Of a DNA stretch of 64,000 bases, positions 34,570-44,800 are shown piece by piece (positions within the stretch are counted from its first letter, which is position 1; the number at the start of each line of letters is the position of its first letter). The notes under the pieces were generated by a model. That model saw only the letters and a program-made list of their open reading frames with translations. It did no database searches and was not told the origin of the DNA. A program made the position numbers and the translations under genes. The DNA is taken from IMG/VR virus record IMGVR_UViG_3300008267_000027, positions 1-64,000 of that record; one strand, 5' to 3'. The DNA is from a virus.

Positions 34570-36534
34570 ATGAAAATTAAAGTAACAGGTAGAAAGCAGT
34601 TTAGTTATAAGAATTCTATACCTAAAGCTATAGATGGACTTTTTGTAACTGATACAACAACTATCAATCCTACAGATATATCTAAAGAACCAACCACTCC
34701 AGGTAACTTTTATGTATATGGTCCTAATGGTGAAATCTTTGGTGAAAAAGATTCAAGTGGTAATATTGTAAAAAATTATTATCCTCAAGGTTATCCTGGA
34801 TACTGGGATGCTGAATCTCAACCAGCACAATCTTCTTTTTCTTCTGGTTTTGTAGGTATGCCTGAAACATCAGGGTCTTTAAGTTTTCCATCATTTAAAC
34901 AATCTATTGCTCAAAGTGCTCCAGGTAAATGTCCAGATGGACAAAAGAAAAATCCTTTGACAGGGATGTGTGAACCAGCTCCTAATTTTGGAGGTAGTAA
35001 TTTTCCTCAGATTAAAAGTAATTTAGGTCAAGGTTTTGTAAGAAATCCTGAAACAAATTTGTATGGAAAACCTGCTGATACATTTCCAAAAACAACTAAA
35101 ACTACAACATCTCCTGTAAAAAAACCTACTAATAAAAAAGAATATAATCCTCTTATAGGAATATCTAGAGCATCTATGGTAGTTGGTGGAATGGGTTTGG
35201 TTAATAACCTTATCCGAGAATCACAAGAACAGAGAGATTATAAAGATTACATGCGTAGATTAGGATCTACAGATGCTTCTAATCCTGTTGTAAAGAACGC
35301 TTATAGTAGAGGTAGAAATGTAATGAACACTCCAGCTGGTGCAGACTATGCTCCTAACATGATGACTCCTGTACAGTTTGCAGGAAGACCTGTATCAGAA
35401 TTTGCAGGGTATCCTGTATTTCCATATAACCAATATGGTAAAGATGGTTTATTAGTTGCAGCAGAAGGTGTAAATTTTGCAGAAGATGTTTTAGGTTTAC
35501 CATCTATGGTAGAAAATCCAGACATGTATAGAGAGGTTAATATACCAGAACTCAGTGCTCCTGAACTAGCACCTCCCTCAACTCCAAGTCAACAGCAAGC
35601 TGAATCTCCTGAATTAATATCTGAAGCACCTAGTGAAGTAGCTGCTGCTCCAGAATCAGGATATATGATGCCTGTTAAAAACTTTAAACTAACTAGTGGA
35701 TTTGGTTCTAGAAAAGCTCCAATCAAGGGTGCATCAAGTGATCATAATGGTGTTGATTTAGCAGTACCTTTTAACAGTGATGTATTTGCTCCAATGGATG
35801 GGGTAGTTCAAAAAATATACTTTAATGATAAAGGAGGCAAACAATTAATAATTAAACATTCTGATGGTACTACATCAGGATTTGCCCACTTAAATGATTA
35901 TAAAGTTAATATAGGCGACAGAGTTACTAAAGGTCAGATTGTAGCATTATCTGGTAACACAGGTAATTCAAGTGGACCACATTTACATTTTACATTTAGA
36001 AATGCAGATGGTAATATTGTAAACCCATTAGATTATTTTAATATTGATGGAGGAAATGCACAACATAAAGGGTTATCTAATTATGATCACAATAACCCAG
36101 GTAATATACATATAGGAGATTTTGCTAAAGGGTACGGTGGTACAAAAGGAAGAAAAGATGGTGATGGATATGTTGCTGTTTTTCCAAATCCTCAAGCTGG
36201 TATGAAAGCTATGGAGGATTTAATCTTTAGTCCTAGTTATGCTAACTTAACCATATCTCAAGCTAGAAATAAATGGGTTAATGGTAAACCTACAGTTTCT
36301 AGTTCTAGCACTCCTTATATTGTAAGTGCTTTAGGTGGTGATTATAGAGTTGCTGATTTAAGTCCAGCACAAAGAAAAAAACTTATTTCAGAATTTGTAA
36401 AGTGGGAAGATCGAAAAGTGTATAATAGATATAAAGAACAAGGATTAGTCTTTAAAGAAGGTGGTGAATATGAGTTGGATGATGATGAAATAAATTATAT
36501 ATTAGCAAACGGAGGTACTGTAGAGTATCTTTAA
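34570..36534 (+). CDS. M23 metalloendopeptidase with lysozyme-like C-terminal domain (654 aa)
   Basis: An intact M23 (LytM-type) domain lies at about 370-500: GFGSRKAPIKGASSDHNGVD gives H392 and D396, and GPHLHF gives H471 and H473, the four expected zinc and catalytic residues. It cuts peptide cross-links in peptidoglycan. A second domain (about 510-615: HNNPGNIHIGDFAKGYGG, FPNPQAGMKAMEDLIF) resembles lysozyme-like or cell-wall-acting domains found at the ends of tail proteins. The first 350 residues are Pro/Gly/Ser-rich and probably extended. It ends with the GG motif ILANGGTVEYL. Spacing of two and ten bases to its neighbours indicates an operon of tail enzymes. Confidence 0.85.
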   Translation: MKIKVTGRKQFSYKNSIPKAIDGLFVTDTTTINPTDISKEPTTPGNFYVYGPNGEIFGEKDSSGNIVKNYYPQGYPGYWDAESQPAQSSFSSGFVGMPETSGSLSFPSFKQSIAQSAPGKCPDGQKKNPLTGMCEPAPNFGGSNFPQIKSNLGQGFVRNPETNLYGKPADTFPKTTKTTTSPVKKPTNKKEYNPLIGISRASMVVGGMGLVNNLIRESQEQRDYKDYMRRLGSTDASNPVVKNAYSRGRNVMNTPAGADYAPNMMTPVQFAGRPVSEFAGYPVFPYNQYGKDGLLVAAEGVNFAEDVLGLPSMVENPDMYREVNIPELSAPELAPPSTPSQQQAESPELISEAPSEVAAAPESGYMMPVKNFKLTSGFGSRKAPIKGASSDHNGVDLAVPFNSDVFAPMDGVVQKIYFNDKGGKQLIIKHSDGTTSGFAHLNDYKVNIGDRVTKGQIVALSGNTGNSSGPHLHFTFRNADGNIVNPLDYFNIDGGNAQHKGLSNYDHNNPGNIHIGDFAKGYGGTKGRKDGDGYVAVFPNPQAGMKAMEDLIFSPSYANLTISQARNKWVNGKPTVSSSSTPYIVSALGGDYRVADLSPAQRKKLISEFVKWEDRKVYNRYKEQGLVFKEGGEYELDDDEINYILANGGTVEYL

Positions 36535-36544
36535 ATAGTAACAT

Positions 36545-38842
36545 ATGAAAAAAAGAGTAAAAATTATTAAAGCTCCAAGTGGTAAACCATCTGTAGGTGA
36601 TCAAATGGGATATGGATTATACAGAGGTCAAGGTGTAAGAGACTTTGAATCTTTTCCTACTGGAGATCCTGATTCTCAAATTAGAACTGTTTATCCTCAG
36701 TCACCGAGAAGTGAAGCTAATATAGAAGTTGAAGGTGGTGGTAAAGGTAAAAAAGGTGAGAAGATCATTGCAAAAGATGGTCTATCCATATTTGATATAG
36801 TTGGAAATAGACATAGTAAGGGAGGAGTTCCTGTTAAAGCAGAGCCTGGAAGTTATGTTGTTTCAGACTTTATTAAAGCTCCTAAAAGTATGCAGGCTGA
36901 AATGGGTTTTAATGTAAAATCTAATAAAGGAAAAGATAACACATGGGCTAGAGTTTTAGAATCTAAAGTTCCTACTAAAGATTATAACAGACTGTCTCAG
37001 ATATTAAAAGATGCAGCTGCTGGTAAACCTATTGATAAGTTTGAATTAGCTACAGCTAAAGCTAAGATGGGTGTATATCAGGATTATGTATCTAAAGCTG
37101 CACTTGGTAACGAACTTACTAAAGCACAACAGGGTAAAGATTTTAGTATTCCTCAAATAGGTATGCCTGCTTTACAAAAGATGTACCCAGAGATTGCTGA
37201 AAGAATGATGGGTGAACAAGACCAAGAAAGTCCTTCTGAAGATCAACAAGAAATGATGGAGTATGGTGGTTCTTACTATGGACTACCTAAAGCATTAGAA
37301 GGTCAAGATATTATTCCTTGGTTAAAGGGTAAAACTAAAGCTGGATCATTCACACCTACTAAACTATCTAATGCTTTTAATAGACCAGATTCATATATAC
37401 AAGATTGGGCTCAAATATTAGGTATGAATGTTGATGATTTGAGAGCAATGGATAATAAAGATGTACAATCATTAATATATGATTGGAGTCTTCAAAATAA
37501 TCCTGACGCTATTAATCAAATGTGGAGAAAGTATGGATTAACCAATCAAGGTAAAAAATATAAAGATTTAGTTGCATTAACTCAAAAAAATAAAAAAGGA
37601 AATCCTTTATATACTTTTGGTAAAGATTTGTCACCAACAGAATTAGCTGCTCTTAAAAAAGCTTACACTGATAATTTATTTGGAGCACGTCAATTGGATA
37701 TTCCAAGAGAAGAACCTATAATACCTATTAAACCACCATCTTTTACAGATGATATAACTCCTCCTGAGCAAGAACCAGAAACACCAACACCTCCAGCACA
37801 AGGTATGAAATGGTTTTGTAGTCCTGTGACAGGTCAAGCTACACCTGTACCAGCAGATTTAGCTGGAGGGTCTACAACCTATTATAATACTAAAGAGGAG
37901 GCTGAAGCAGCTTGTGGTAAAAAAGAACAATCTAATGATGGTGGTAAAGAAACTAAAAAAGAAGATCCTCAATTTGTTAAACAACAACTTAACAATATAG
38001 GATTATATCCTCAAGATGTTTTTAATACAGCTAACGCTCTTCTTAATCAGTATGCCTATCCTACAATAGGACCATTTGAAGGTAGATATAATCCTATTTA
38101 TATGGACCCTGCTTTTACTAGTACAGAGGCTGCTGATAGACTTATACAGTCACAGGGAAGGACTGCTATGGAAGATGCTAGTCTTTATGGCGCTAGTCCT
38201 CAAGCTCAGAATGCAAAACTCGCTCAGATAAATGCATCTGTTTTACCAGCAATGATTCAAAATAGAATGCAAACTAATGCTCAAAATGTACAAACAGATA
38301 TGGCGACTAGACAGTTTAATGCACAAGTGGCTAACCAAGCTGCTTTACAAGATGCTGCTAGGTCTACTAGTTTGTATGATAAAACAGCAAAACTAGCTAT
38401 GAATAAAGCTGAGGAAAAAGTTAAAGGTAGAACAAAAACTAAAGATGCTATTAATAAAACAATTACTAATTGGGGTAATGCAAAGTTAATGAGTCAACTT
38501 TTTCCACAGTATGCTTTTAATCCTTCAACATATGATGCATTTTTTAAAGGTGGTAAAGGATACAATGATGATGTATCAACATATGGAAGAACTGCTGGTA
38601 TGAACAATATGTCTGATTATGCTTCTTTATATAAACAAGGATTAGCTGCTGCTAGAGATCAAGCTGGTATAACAGATCCTAAAGAGGCTCATGAGGCAGC
38701 TATGAAATTTATCAGTCCATATTTTAGATCAACTGCAAGAAACTCTGATGATGATGATGCATCTACATTTATGAATGCTGCAATGAGAGTTAGTAAAGAT
38801 GGAGGAATGTTCATACCTATTTACCAACTAGGAGGTTGGTAA
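36545..38842 (+). CDS. Internal virion protein with HSKGGVP motif (765 aa)
   Basis: Residues about 55-120 contain EANIEVEGGGKGKKGEKIIA, then NRHSKGGVPVKAEPGSYVVS-D (H90), a motif set I recognise in large structural proteins of crAss-like and related Bacteroidota phages. A GG-rich patch (MMEYGGSYYGLPKALEG) and a Pro/Thr linker (about 395-425) follow. The last 250 residues are Ala/Gln-rich helices (QRTAMEDASL-type) as in ejected core or tape-measure-like proteins, ending in GGMFIPIYQLGGW. No catalytic residues are seen. It is closed by a perfect hairpin terminator. A role as cargo or ejection protein is inferred. Confidence 0.65.
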   Translation: MKKRVKIIKAPSGKPSVGDQMGYGLYRGQGVRDFESFPTGDPDSQIRTVYPQSPRSEANIEVEGGGKGKKGEKIIAKDGLSIFDIVGNRHSKGGVPVKAEPGSYVVSDFIKAPKSMQAEMGFNVKSNKGKDNTWARVLESKVPTKDYNRLSQILKDAAAGKPIDKFELATAKAKMGVYQDYVSKAALGNELTKAQQGKDFSIPQIGMPALQKMYPEIAERMMGEQDQESPSEDQQEMMEYGGSYYGLPKALEGQDIIPWLKGKTKAGSFTPTKLSNAFNRPDSYIQDWAQILGMNVDDLRAMDNKDVQSLIYDWSLQNNPDAINQMWRKYGLTNQGKKYKDLVALTQKNKKGNPLYTFGKDLSPTELAALKKAYTDNLFGARQLDIPREEPIIPIKPPSFTDDITPPEQEPETPTPPAQGMKWFCSPVTGQATPVPADLAGGSTTYYNTKEEAEAACGKKEQSNDGGKETKKEDPQFVKQQLNNIGLYPQDVFNTANALLNQYAYPTIGPFEGRYNPIYMDPAFTSTEAADRLIQSQGRTAMEDASLYGASPQAQNAKLAQINASVLPAMIQNRMQTNAQNVQTDMATRQFNAQVANQAALQDAARSTSLYDKTAKLAMNKAEEKVKGRTKTKDAINKTITNWGNAKLMSQLFPQYAFNPSTYDAFFKGGKGYNDDVSTYGRTAGMNNMSDYASLYKQGLAAARDQAGITDPKEAHEAAMKFISPYFRSTARNSDDDDASTFMNAAMRVSKDGGMFIPIYQLGGW

Positions 38843-38845
38843 ACC

Positions 38846-38879
38846 TTATAAGTTTAGTTTTAAACTTATAATATTTTTC
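38846..38879 (+). terminator. AT-rich hairpin terminator
   Basis: A perfect 11-bp stem, TTATAAGTTTA (38846-38856) with TAAACTTATAA (38861-38871), has a 4-base loop and is followed by TATTTTTC. It separates the tail-enzyme operon from the cargo/giant-protein genes. A TATATTATATTATAT element begins at 38882, 20 bases before the next ATG, and may mark a new transcript. Confidence 0.75.
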
Positions 38880-38901
38880 AGTATATTATATTATATCTAT
38901 T

Positions 38902-41844
38902 ATGGCAACATACTTACAAGACGGTGTTGGTTATTTTCCTGATGAACAATTGTTCACCCCAGATTATAACATTATTATGAGGGTTTTGCAAACAAAGCAA
39001 ACCCAATATGATTCAGCGTTTAACAAACTAAAAAGCATTCAGAATTCAATACTGAGTGCTGATTTATTAGCAGATGACACCAAAAAGAAAAGAGATGACA
39101 TTTTAAAAAATGCTGAAACTGCTCTTAAAGATTTACCTACTATTGACTTAAGTCTTCCTCAAAACTATACAGCAGCTAAAAATATTTTTCAACCTTTTTA
39201 TGATGATAAAGATATCTTAGCTGATATGCTTTATACAAAAGAATCAAAATCTAATCTTCAGTCTGGTATGGCATTGCAAAATGATGCTAAAGAAGAAAAC
39301 AGAAATAGATACTGGTCTCAAGGTGTTCAATACATATATGATGGTATGGAAGACTTTAAGAATGCTACACCTGAAGAAAGAAGAGGTATGCGAGCTAGAC
39401 GTTATGTAGCTAAACCTAATGTTGATGATGGTATTTTAAAAATGTTCCAGGAAGGTAAAATTAAAATGTCTGTTGATAATCTATCTGGGCAAGCTAAATA
39501 TACAGATGAAAATGGTAAACAACTTCAACTACCATTAATGAATCTTTATATGAGTATGGCTGAGAATGATCCTGAAGCTTTAGAAGGTTTTAAGGTGATG
39601 GGTTCTGTAGAAAGAAGTAGATATATAAGAGAAAATACTGATAGATTAGGTGGTCGTAAACAAGCTGCAGAAGACTTTGATAGAAAAATGGTATCTGATT
39701 ATAAAACTAATAAGCAGTTTGAAATAGATAAAATTAATGAATCTCTTTTGGTTTTAAATACTAAAGTAGATTCTTGGAAGAAAAAAGCTGACGCTGGACA
39801 ATTGTTAGCAGCTGATGCACAACAAGCTGCTGCAGATATTGCACAAAGAGATAGACTGCAGAATGGTCTCAATACATCACAGAGTCAATTTAATAATGCT
39901 GAGGAAAGAATTATGGGTAATCCTACAGCACACTTGGGAAATATATATTTAACTAAAAATGCTAAAGATTTAGCTACAGCTCTTTCACAATTTGGAAGTA
40001 GAAAGATTGATGTTAATCCTATATATGAAAAATTTGTTTTTCCTAAAGAACTAGAGCTATACAAGCATCAGTTAGCTAAGGATATGGAAAAAGTTAAAGC
40101 TGATGAGCAAATTAGAGTAAAAGGTGCTGAAGCTGATATTAAAAATGAATATGGTGGTGGAGGTTTTGGTGATGGTACATCATCTACTACAACAGGTGGT
40201 ACAACAGGTGGAGGAGCTGGTAGAAAACAATTAGACATACCATTTGCTGAAGATATTAAAAGCGGTGCAGGTATCCCTTATGTAGATAGTGCTGGGCAAG
40301 CTGATGCATATAAACAACAACAGAAAAAAACAGAAACTATTGTAAATGAGCTATCATTTAATAAGCTTAGATTTTTAGAGTCTGTTTTAAGTTCTAATGA
40401 ATTTGTTGATTCAAAAGGTAAACCTATTCCTTATAATAAAAGAAATACTCTTCTGCAAAACGGTACAGAGCTTGATGGTTTATATAAAAAAGCATTAACT
40501 AAATACAATACTTGGGTGGATACAAAAGACTCAAGAATGTATGGTGTTTTAGATTTAAAAGAAAAAGTTGAAAACTTAAATAATGTTTGGAGTGCATCTA
40601 TTGAATTTAGAAAACAAAAACTCACTGAAGTATCTAACATGATTGCTGGTGAGAAAGTTTCTGAAGATGGATATGTCTACAAAAGTATATTAAAAGATGG
40701 ATTACTTCCTGGGGAAAATCCTACAGATAAAAATGATTTCCTTAAAAGAATTCAATCTAGTAAAGAGTTTAATGCTAAAGTTACTGAAAGATACGCACAA
40801 GAATTAGCAGAGTATCAAAAGAATACTATGCTTGCTCCTGTTAATGCTATATATGGATTAAGAACTTTATTTAGCGGTGGTGTCCCTACAAAGGAAAAAG
40901 TAAGAACGGAAATGCTTTCTGATCTAGAAGATAATTATTCTAAGTATGTAAATGACGTTAAAATTAGATATAATAAATTTGGATATAATTACTATGCTGC
41001 ACAGACAGGACAAGAGGGTGGTGGTGCGTATGGTAGAATGATAACTTATCAAGGTAAGAATGAAGTTAAAGGTGAAAAGGCTGATGTTTATACTGAAGAT
41101 TTATTTACTAAAGTTATAAGTACTAATGAGGGGGATGATGAGGCTATTAAAGTTAGTACTCATACTACAGATGCTGATGCTGAGATTGAAAATGATGAAG
41201 ATATCAAATCTATTCTTACAGGAAGAATTAAACAAGATTTATTTACAGCAATAAGATCTGGTAAAGGTGCAGACTTAGGAGGATATAGTATAGGTTTTTC
41301 TGGCGTAGCTAATAGTGATCCATCTTTTCATAAGTACACTATAAAGTTTGATCAAGATTATATTAATAAACTTTCAGAAACAAAAACTAAAGTGGGGGCT
41401 GGCATAAGTAATGATCAAGCTAAAGCTTTAATAAATGGTATAGACATCTTTGTTAAATCTGATAAAGATAATTCATTAATGTCAAGAGAGTCTACACTAG
41501 GTGAGGTTGATATACTATTGGGAGTAAATGGTGTAATGAAAAAAGAAATTGTACCAGGATATGGTATTGATATTGAAAAACTTTCAACTGGAGGTTATAA
41601 AGTTACAACAAATTATAAAGTTGTTACAAAAGATAATTTAAGTGGAAATCCTACATCTCAAGAGCAAATAATACCAGAAGGTAGAGACATTACAAATATC
41701 TACTATGAGACTTTAAGAGGACTAAGATCATTGTTTGATAACACTCAAAAGAGAGTGGAAGAAATGCAGACAATTAGTAAAAATGATCCTAAGAATAAAC
41801 CTGTTACATATCAAGAACTTTTAGAAATGTCTAGAAGTTTTTAA
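38902..41844 (+). CDS. Large internal virion (cargo-like) protein (980 aa)
   Basis: The protein starts YLQDGVGYFPDEQLFTPDYN and continues with long charged helices that look like coiled coils (residues about 30-150 and 265-340). A Gly/Thr linker near 415-430 (FGDGTSSTTTGGTTGGGAGR) divides it into two halves; the second is mixed alpha/beta. There is no signal peptide, membrane span or catalytic motif. In crAss-like virions large helical proteins encoded next to the giant proteins are packed as cargo and ejected with DNA; position and composition fit this. It follows a hairpin terminator and an AT-rich possible promoter. Confidence 0.65.
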   Translation: MATYLQDGVGYFPDEQLFTPDYNIIMRVLQTKQTQYDSAFNKLKSIQNSILSADLLADDTKKKRDDILKNAETALKDLPTIDLSLPQNYTAAKNIFQPFYDDKDILADMLYTKESKSNLQSGMALQNDAKEENRNRYWSQGVQYIYDGMEDFKNATPEERRGMRARRYVAKPNVDDGILKMFQEGKIKMSVDNLSGQAKYTDENGKQLQLPLMNLYMSMAENDPEALEGFKVMGSVERSRYIRENTDRLGGRKQAAEDFDRKMVSDYKTNKQFEIDKINESLLVLNTKVDSWKKKADAGQLLAADAQQAAADIAQRDRLQNGLNTSQSQFNNAEERIMGNPTAHLGNIYLTKNAKDLATALSQFGSRKIDVNPIYEKFVFPKELELYKHQLAKDMEKVKADEQIRVKGAEADIKNEYGGGGFGDGTSSTTTGGTTGGGAGRKQLDIPFAEDIKSGAGIPYVDSAGQADAYKQQQKKTETIVNELSFNKLRFLESVLSSNEFVDSKGKPIPYNKRNTLLQNGTELDGLYKKALTKYNTWVDTKDSRMYGVLDLKEKVENLNNVWSASIEFRKQKLTEVSNMIAGEKVSEDGYVYKSILKDGLLPGENPTDKNDFLKRIQSSKEFNAKVTERYAQELAEYQKNTMLAPVNAIYGLRTLFSGGVPTKEKVRTEMLSDLEDNYSKYVNDVKIRYNKFGYNYYAAQTGQEGGGAYGRMITYQGKNEVKGEKADVYTEDLFTKVISTNEGDDEAIKVSTHTTDADAEIENDEDIKSILTGRIKQDLFTAIRSGKGADLGGYSIGFSGVANSDPSFHKYTIKFDQDYINKLSETKTKVGAGISNDQAKALINGIDIFVKSDKDNSLMSRESTLGEVDILLGVNGVMKKEIVPGYGIDIEKLSTGGYKVTTNYKVVTKDNLSGNPTSQEQIIPEGRDITNIYYETLRGLRSLFDNTQKRVEEMQTISKNDPKNKPVTYQELLEMSRSF

Positions 41845-41871
41845 TTAAAAATTTTCTTATCTTTATATTCT

Positions 41872-44800
41872 ATGGCAGATAATCAAAATCTAAGTGACAA
41901 TTTAGTACCTAGTACAGAATCAAGTCTTTTAAACTATGGACCTGATCTCCTACCTGTAAACGACCTACCTAAAGTTCCTTCTTATGAAACTCCTGCTATA
42001 TCAATGCAGGATGGGGCGGATCCTTTTGCTGATTTGTATACAGACTTTGATAAAAAGTTTAATCAGACTTTAGCTAAAACAGATTATGCTAAGCAGGGTG
42101 CTGTTACAGAATTCCCTGCAGAGAAAATGCAGTTTGAAAAATGGTACCAAAGTTGGGACTATTCTGATAAAGGATTTATTCCATGGAGGGATAACCAAGA
42201 TGTTTATGATTCTGATACTAACACTTTTAAAGAATTATATAGAGCAACTCACTATATGGGTCCTCTTTTTTTTGATGGTTTTATGTCTGGTTTAAGGACT
42301 ATCCCTGATTTAACAGAAGGATTATTTACTGGTAATTGGGATGCATTTTTTAATGTAGATGAAATAGGTGCAATTAAACAAGAAAGAGCTTATAGGATGG
42401 GTACATCTACAGCAGGTGGACTATCTACATTCGCTACTGGTTTAGGTATTGCTGCATCTAATATGGCAGGTACTCTTATTGAAGCTCAAGCTGAAACAGC
42501 ATTATTAGCATTTATTACAGCTGAATCAGGTGGTGCTACTGCAGAAGTTACTCTTCCTGCTATAGGTATGAAATGGACAAAAGTTGGTGCTACTATAGCT
42601 AATGGTTTTAAGAATATATCTAATGCTACAAAGATTTTTAAAGATGCTGATAAGATGAGAGATGCTTATAGATCTTTTAAACTTGGAGAGGCAACATGGA
42701 CAGCAACCAAAGGTTTAGGTAAGTTTTTAAACCCAGCTAGTAACATGGTTGAATATGGTGTTAAACTATATAAGGGTGAAGAAGCTTTTTCAGCAACTAA
42801 AGGTTTTGGTGCATTCTTTAGAGATTTTCAAGAAATGAAATTTGCGTTAGGCGAAGCAAAACTAGAGGGTGGTACAGGAGAATTACAATTAAGAGATGAG
42901 CTTGTAAATGATTACATGTCTAAAAATGATGGTAGACTTCCTGATTATGACACATCTATTAAAATAGGAGAAGTAGCAAAACTTAATGGAGATGCTATTA
43001 CAAAAACAAACCTACCTGTAATATACTATTCTAATAGAATAGGTTTTGGAAACTTATTTAAAGGTGTACCAGGATTAAACAAACTAATGGCTGAGTCAGA
43101 ATCATCCATGTTTAAGTATGTAGATTTTGACACATTTAAAGATGAGTTTGTAAAGAACATTGGTGGTACGAGCTTTAAAAAAGCTTACAGATCAGGGATT
43201 GCTGGGTTAGCTAATTACACAAAGGCTAACTTTATGGAAGGTATACAAGAATCACTTCAAGATGTAATATCATCATCTTCTACAGAATATTATAAAAAAC
43301 AATTCTTTAATCCTTCATACGGTGGATTACAGGTTATAAAAGGAGATATACTGAATGCTTTTGGTCAACAAGTAAGCGGTCAAGGTTTGTCTACATTCTT
43401 AGGTGGATTTGTAATGGGTGCTATTCCAGGTAGTGTAATGGGAGGTGCTGCAAGAGCTCAAGGACTATATTACAGACTTACCAATAAAGAAGGTTGGGCT
43501 GAATTTAAAGCTAAGAGAGAAGCAATGGTTGATGACTATGTAGCTCAACTTAATCAAGTGTATAAAGATCCTTTAAAGTTTTTTGACTTTGAAATGATTA
43601 ATGCAGGTCGTCAAGGAGAATTTGCAAAGTTCATGTCACAAGCTACACTAAATAAGAATGACAAAAGTTTTTATGATATAAAAAATGAACAGGCGTTTGA
43701 ACATCTGTATACAGTTTTAAGAAGTGGTAAACTAGAATTATTTAAAGATAGAATCAATACTATTAGTAAACTTAAAGATGAAGAACTTAAAGAAGCTTTA
43801 GGTTTTGATGTAGAAGACCCTAATGTTTTAAGACAGAGGATTCAAGACATCAATAAAAAGATAGACTATATACAAAAGAGATATGAGATTAGTCAGGAAA
43901 AACTAAAGAATCCTATAAATCTAAATGGTCTCAAAAAAGATACTCCTGAGTATGCTAATGCTGCATTACAGTTTATAGCTTTTGAAGATGCTAGAAAGCA
44001 AGCAATATTTGCTGGATATTCTTTTGATAGAAATGCTGAGAGAATGGCATCTATACTTAAAGATATAAATGATGTTAAAGTATTATCTAAAACAAGTTTC
44101 TTAGATTTTAATATTTTAACTAATCCTTCTTTCTATAATAAAGAAATTGAATTACTGCAAAAAGAGATTACTGAAAATAAAAAGTCAGATGACCCATCTA
44201 TTAAAGAATTAGCTAAACAAAAACAACTTAGACTAGATGCTTTAAAGAAATGGAAGTCTGCTATGATTTCTAAAGGTGCTTATCCTTTTATAACTAAAAA
44301 TGTTGTTGATCCTGTTACAGGTAAGAAAGTTAAACAACAAGAAGTTAATCCCCAACATGAAGCTTTTAGAACTAAAGCACAAGAAGCTTTTATAAATTAT
44401 GCTGAGAGAGAAGGTGAACTAGTAGATGACTCAGTGCTTAAAGATGGGGTTAATGAAGCTTTCACTAAGTTTATGGACTATCATGCTCTTTATCAAGAGC
44501 AACCTAATTTGATGAAGTCTGTTAATATCATGGCAGACCCTCAAAGCTTTTTAAACTTATATGAATCTCACTTAGATGAAATTAAAAAAATATATTCTGA
44601 TAGAGATAATATTCTAAGAGAGTCTATTCAGAAAGCTTTAAGTATTACAGATGAGAATAATCTAATAAACGAACTAGCTAAACTTGGGTTTGTAGTTGAT
44701 CCTAAAGATCCAAATAAATACTATAAAGTATCAGGTGATACATTTGAACTTGTAAAGAAAGGATCTAAAGAAGAAAAAACAATCAACACTTTTATAGAAG

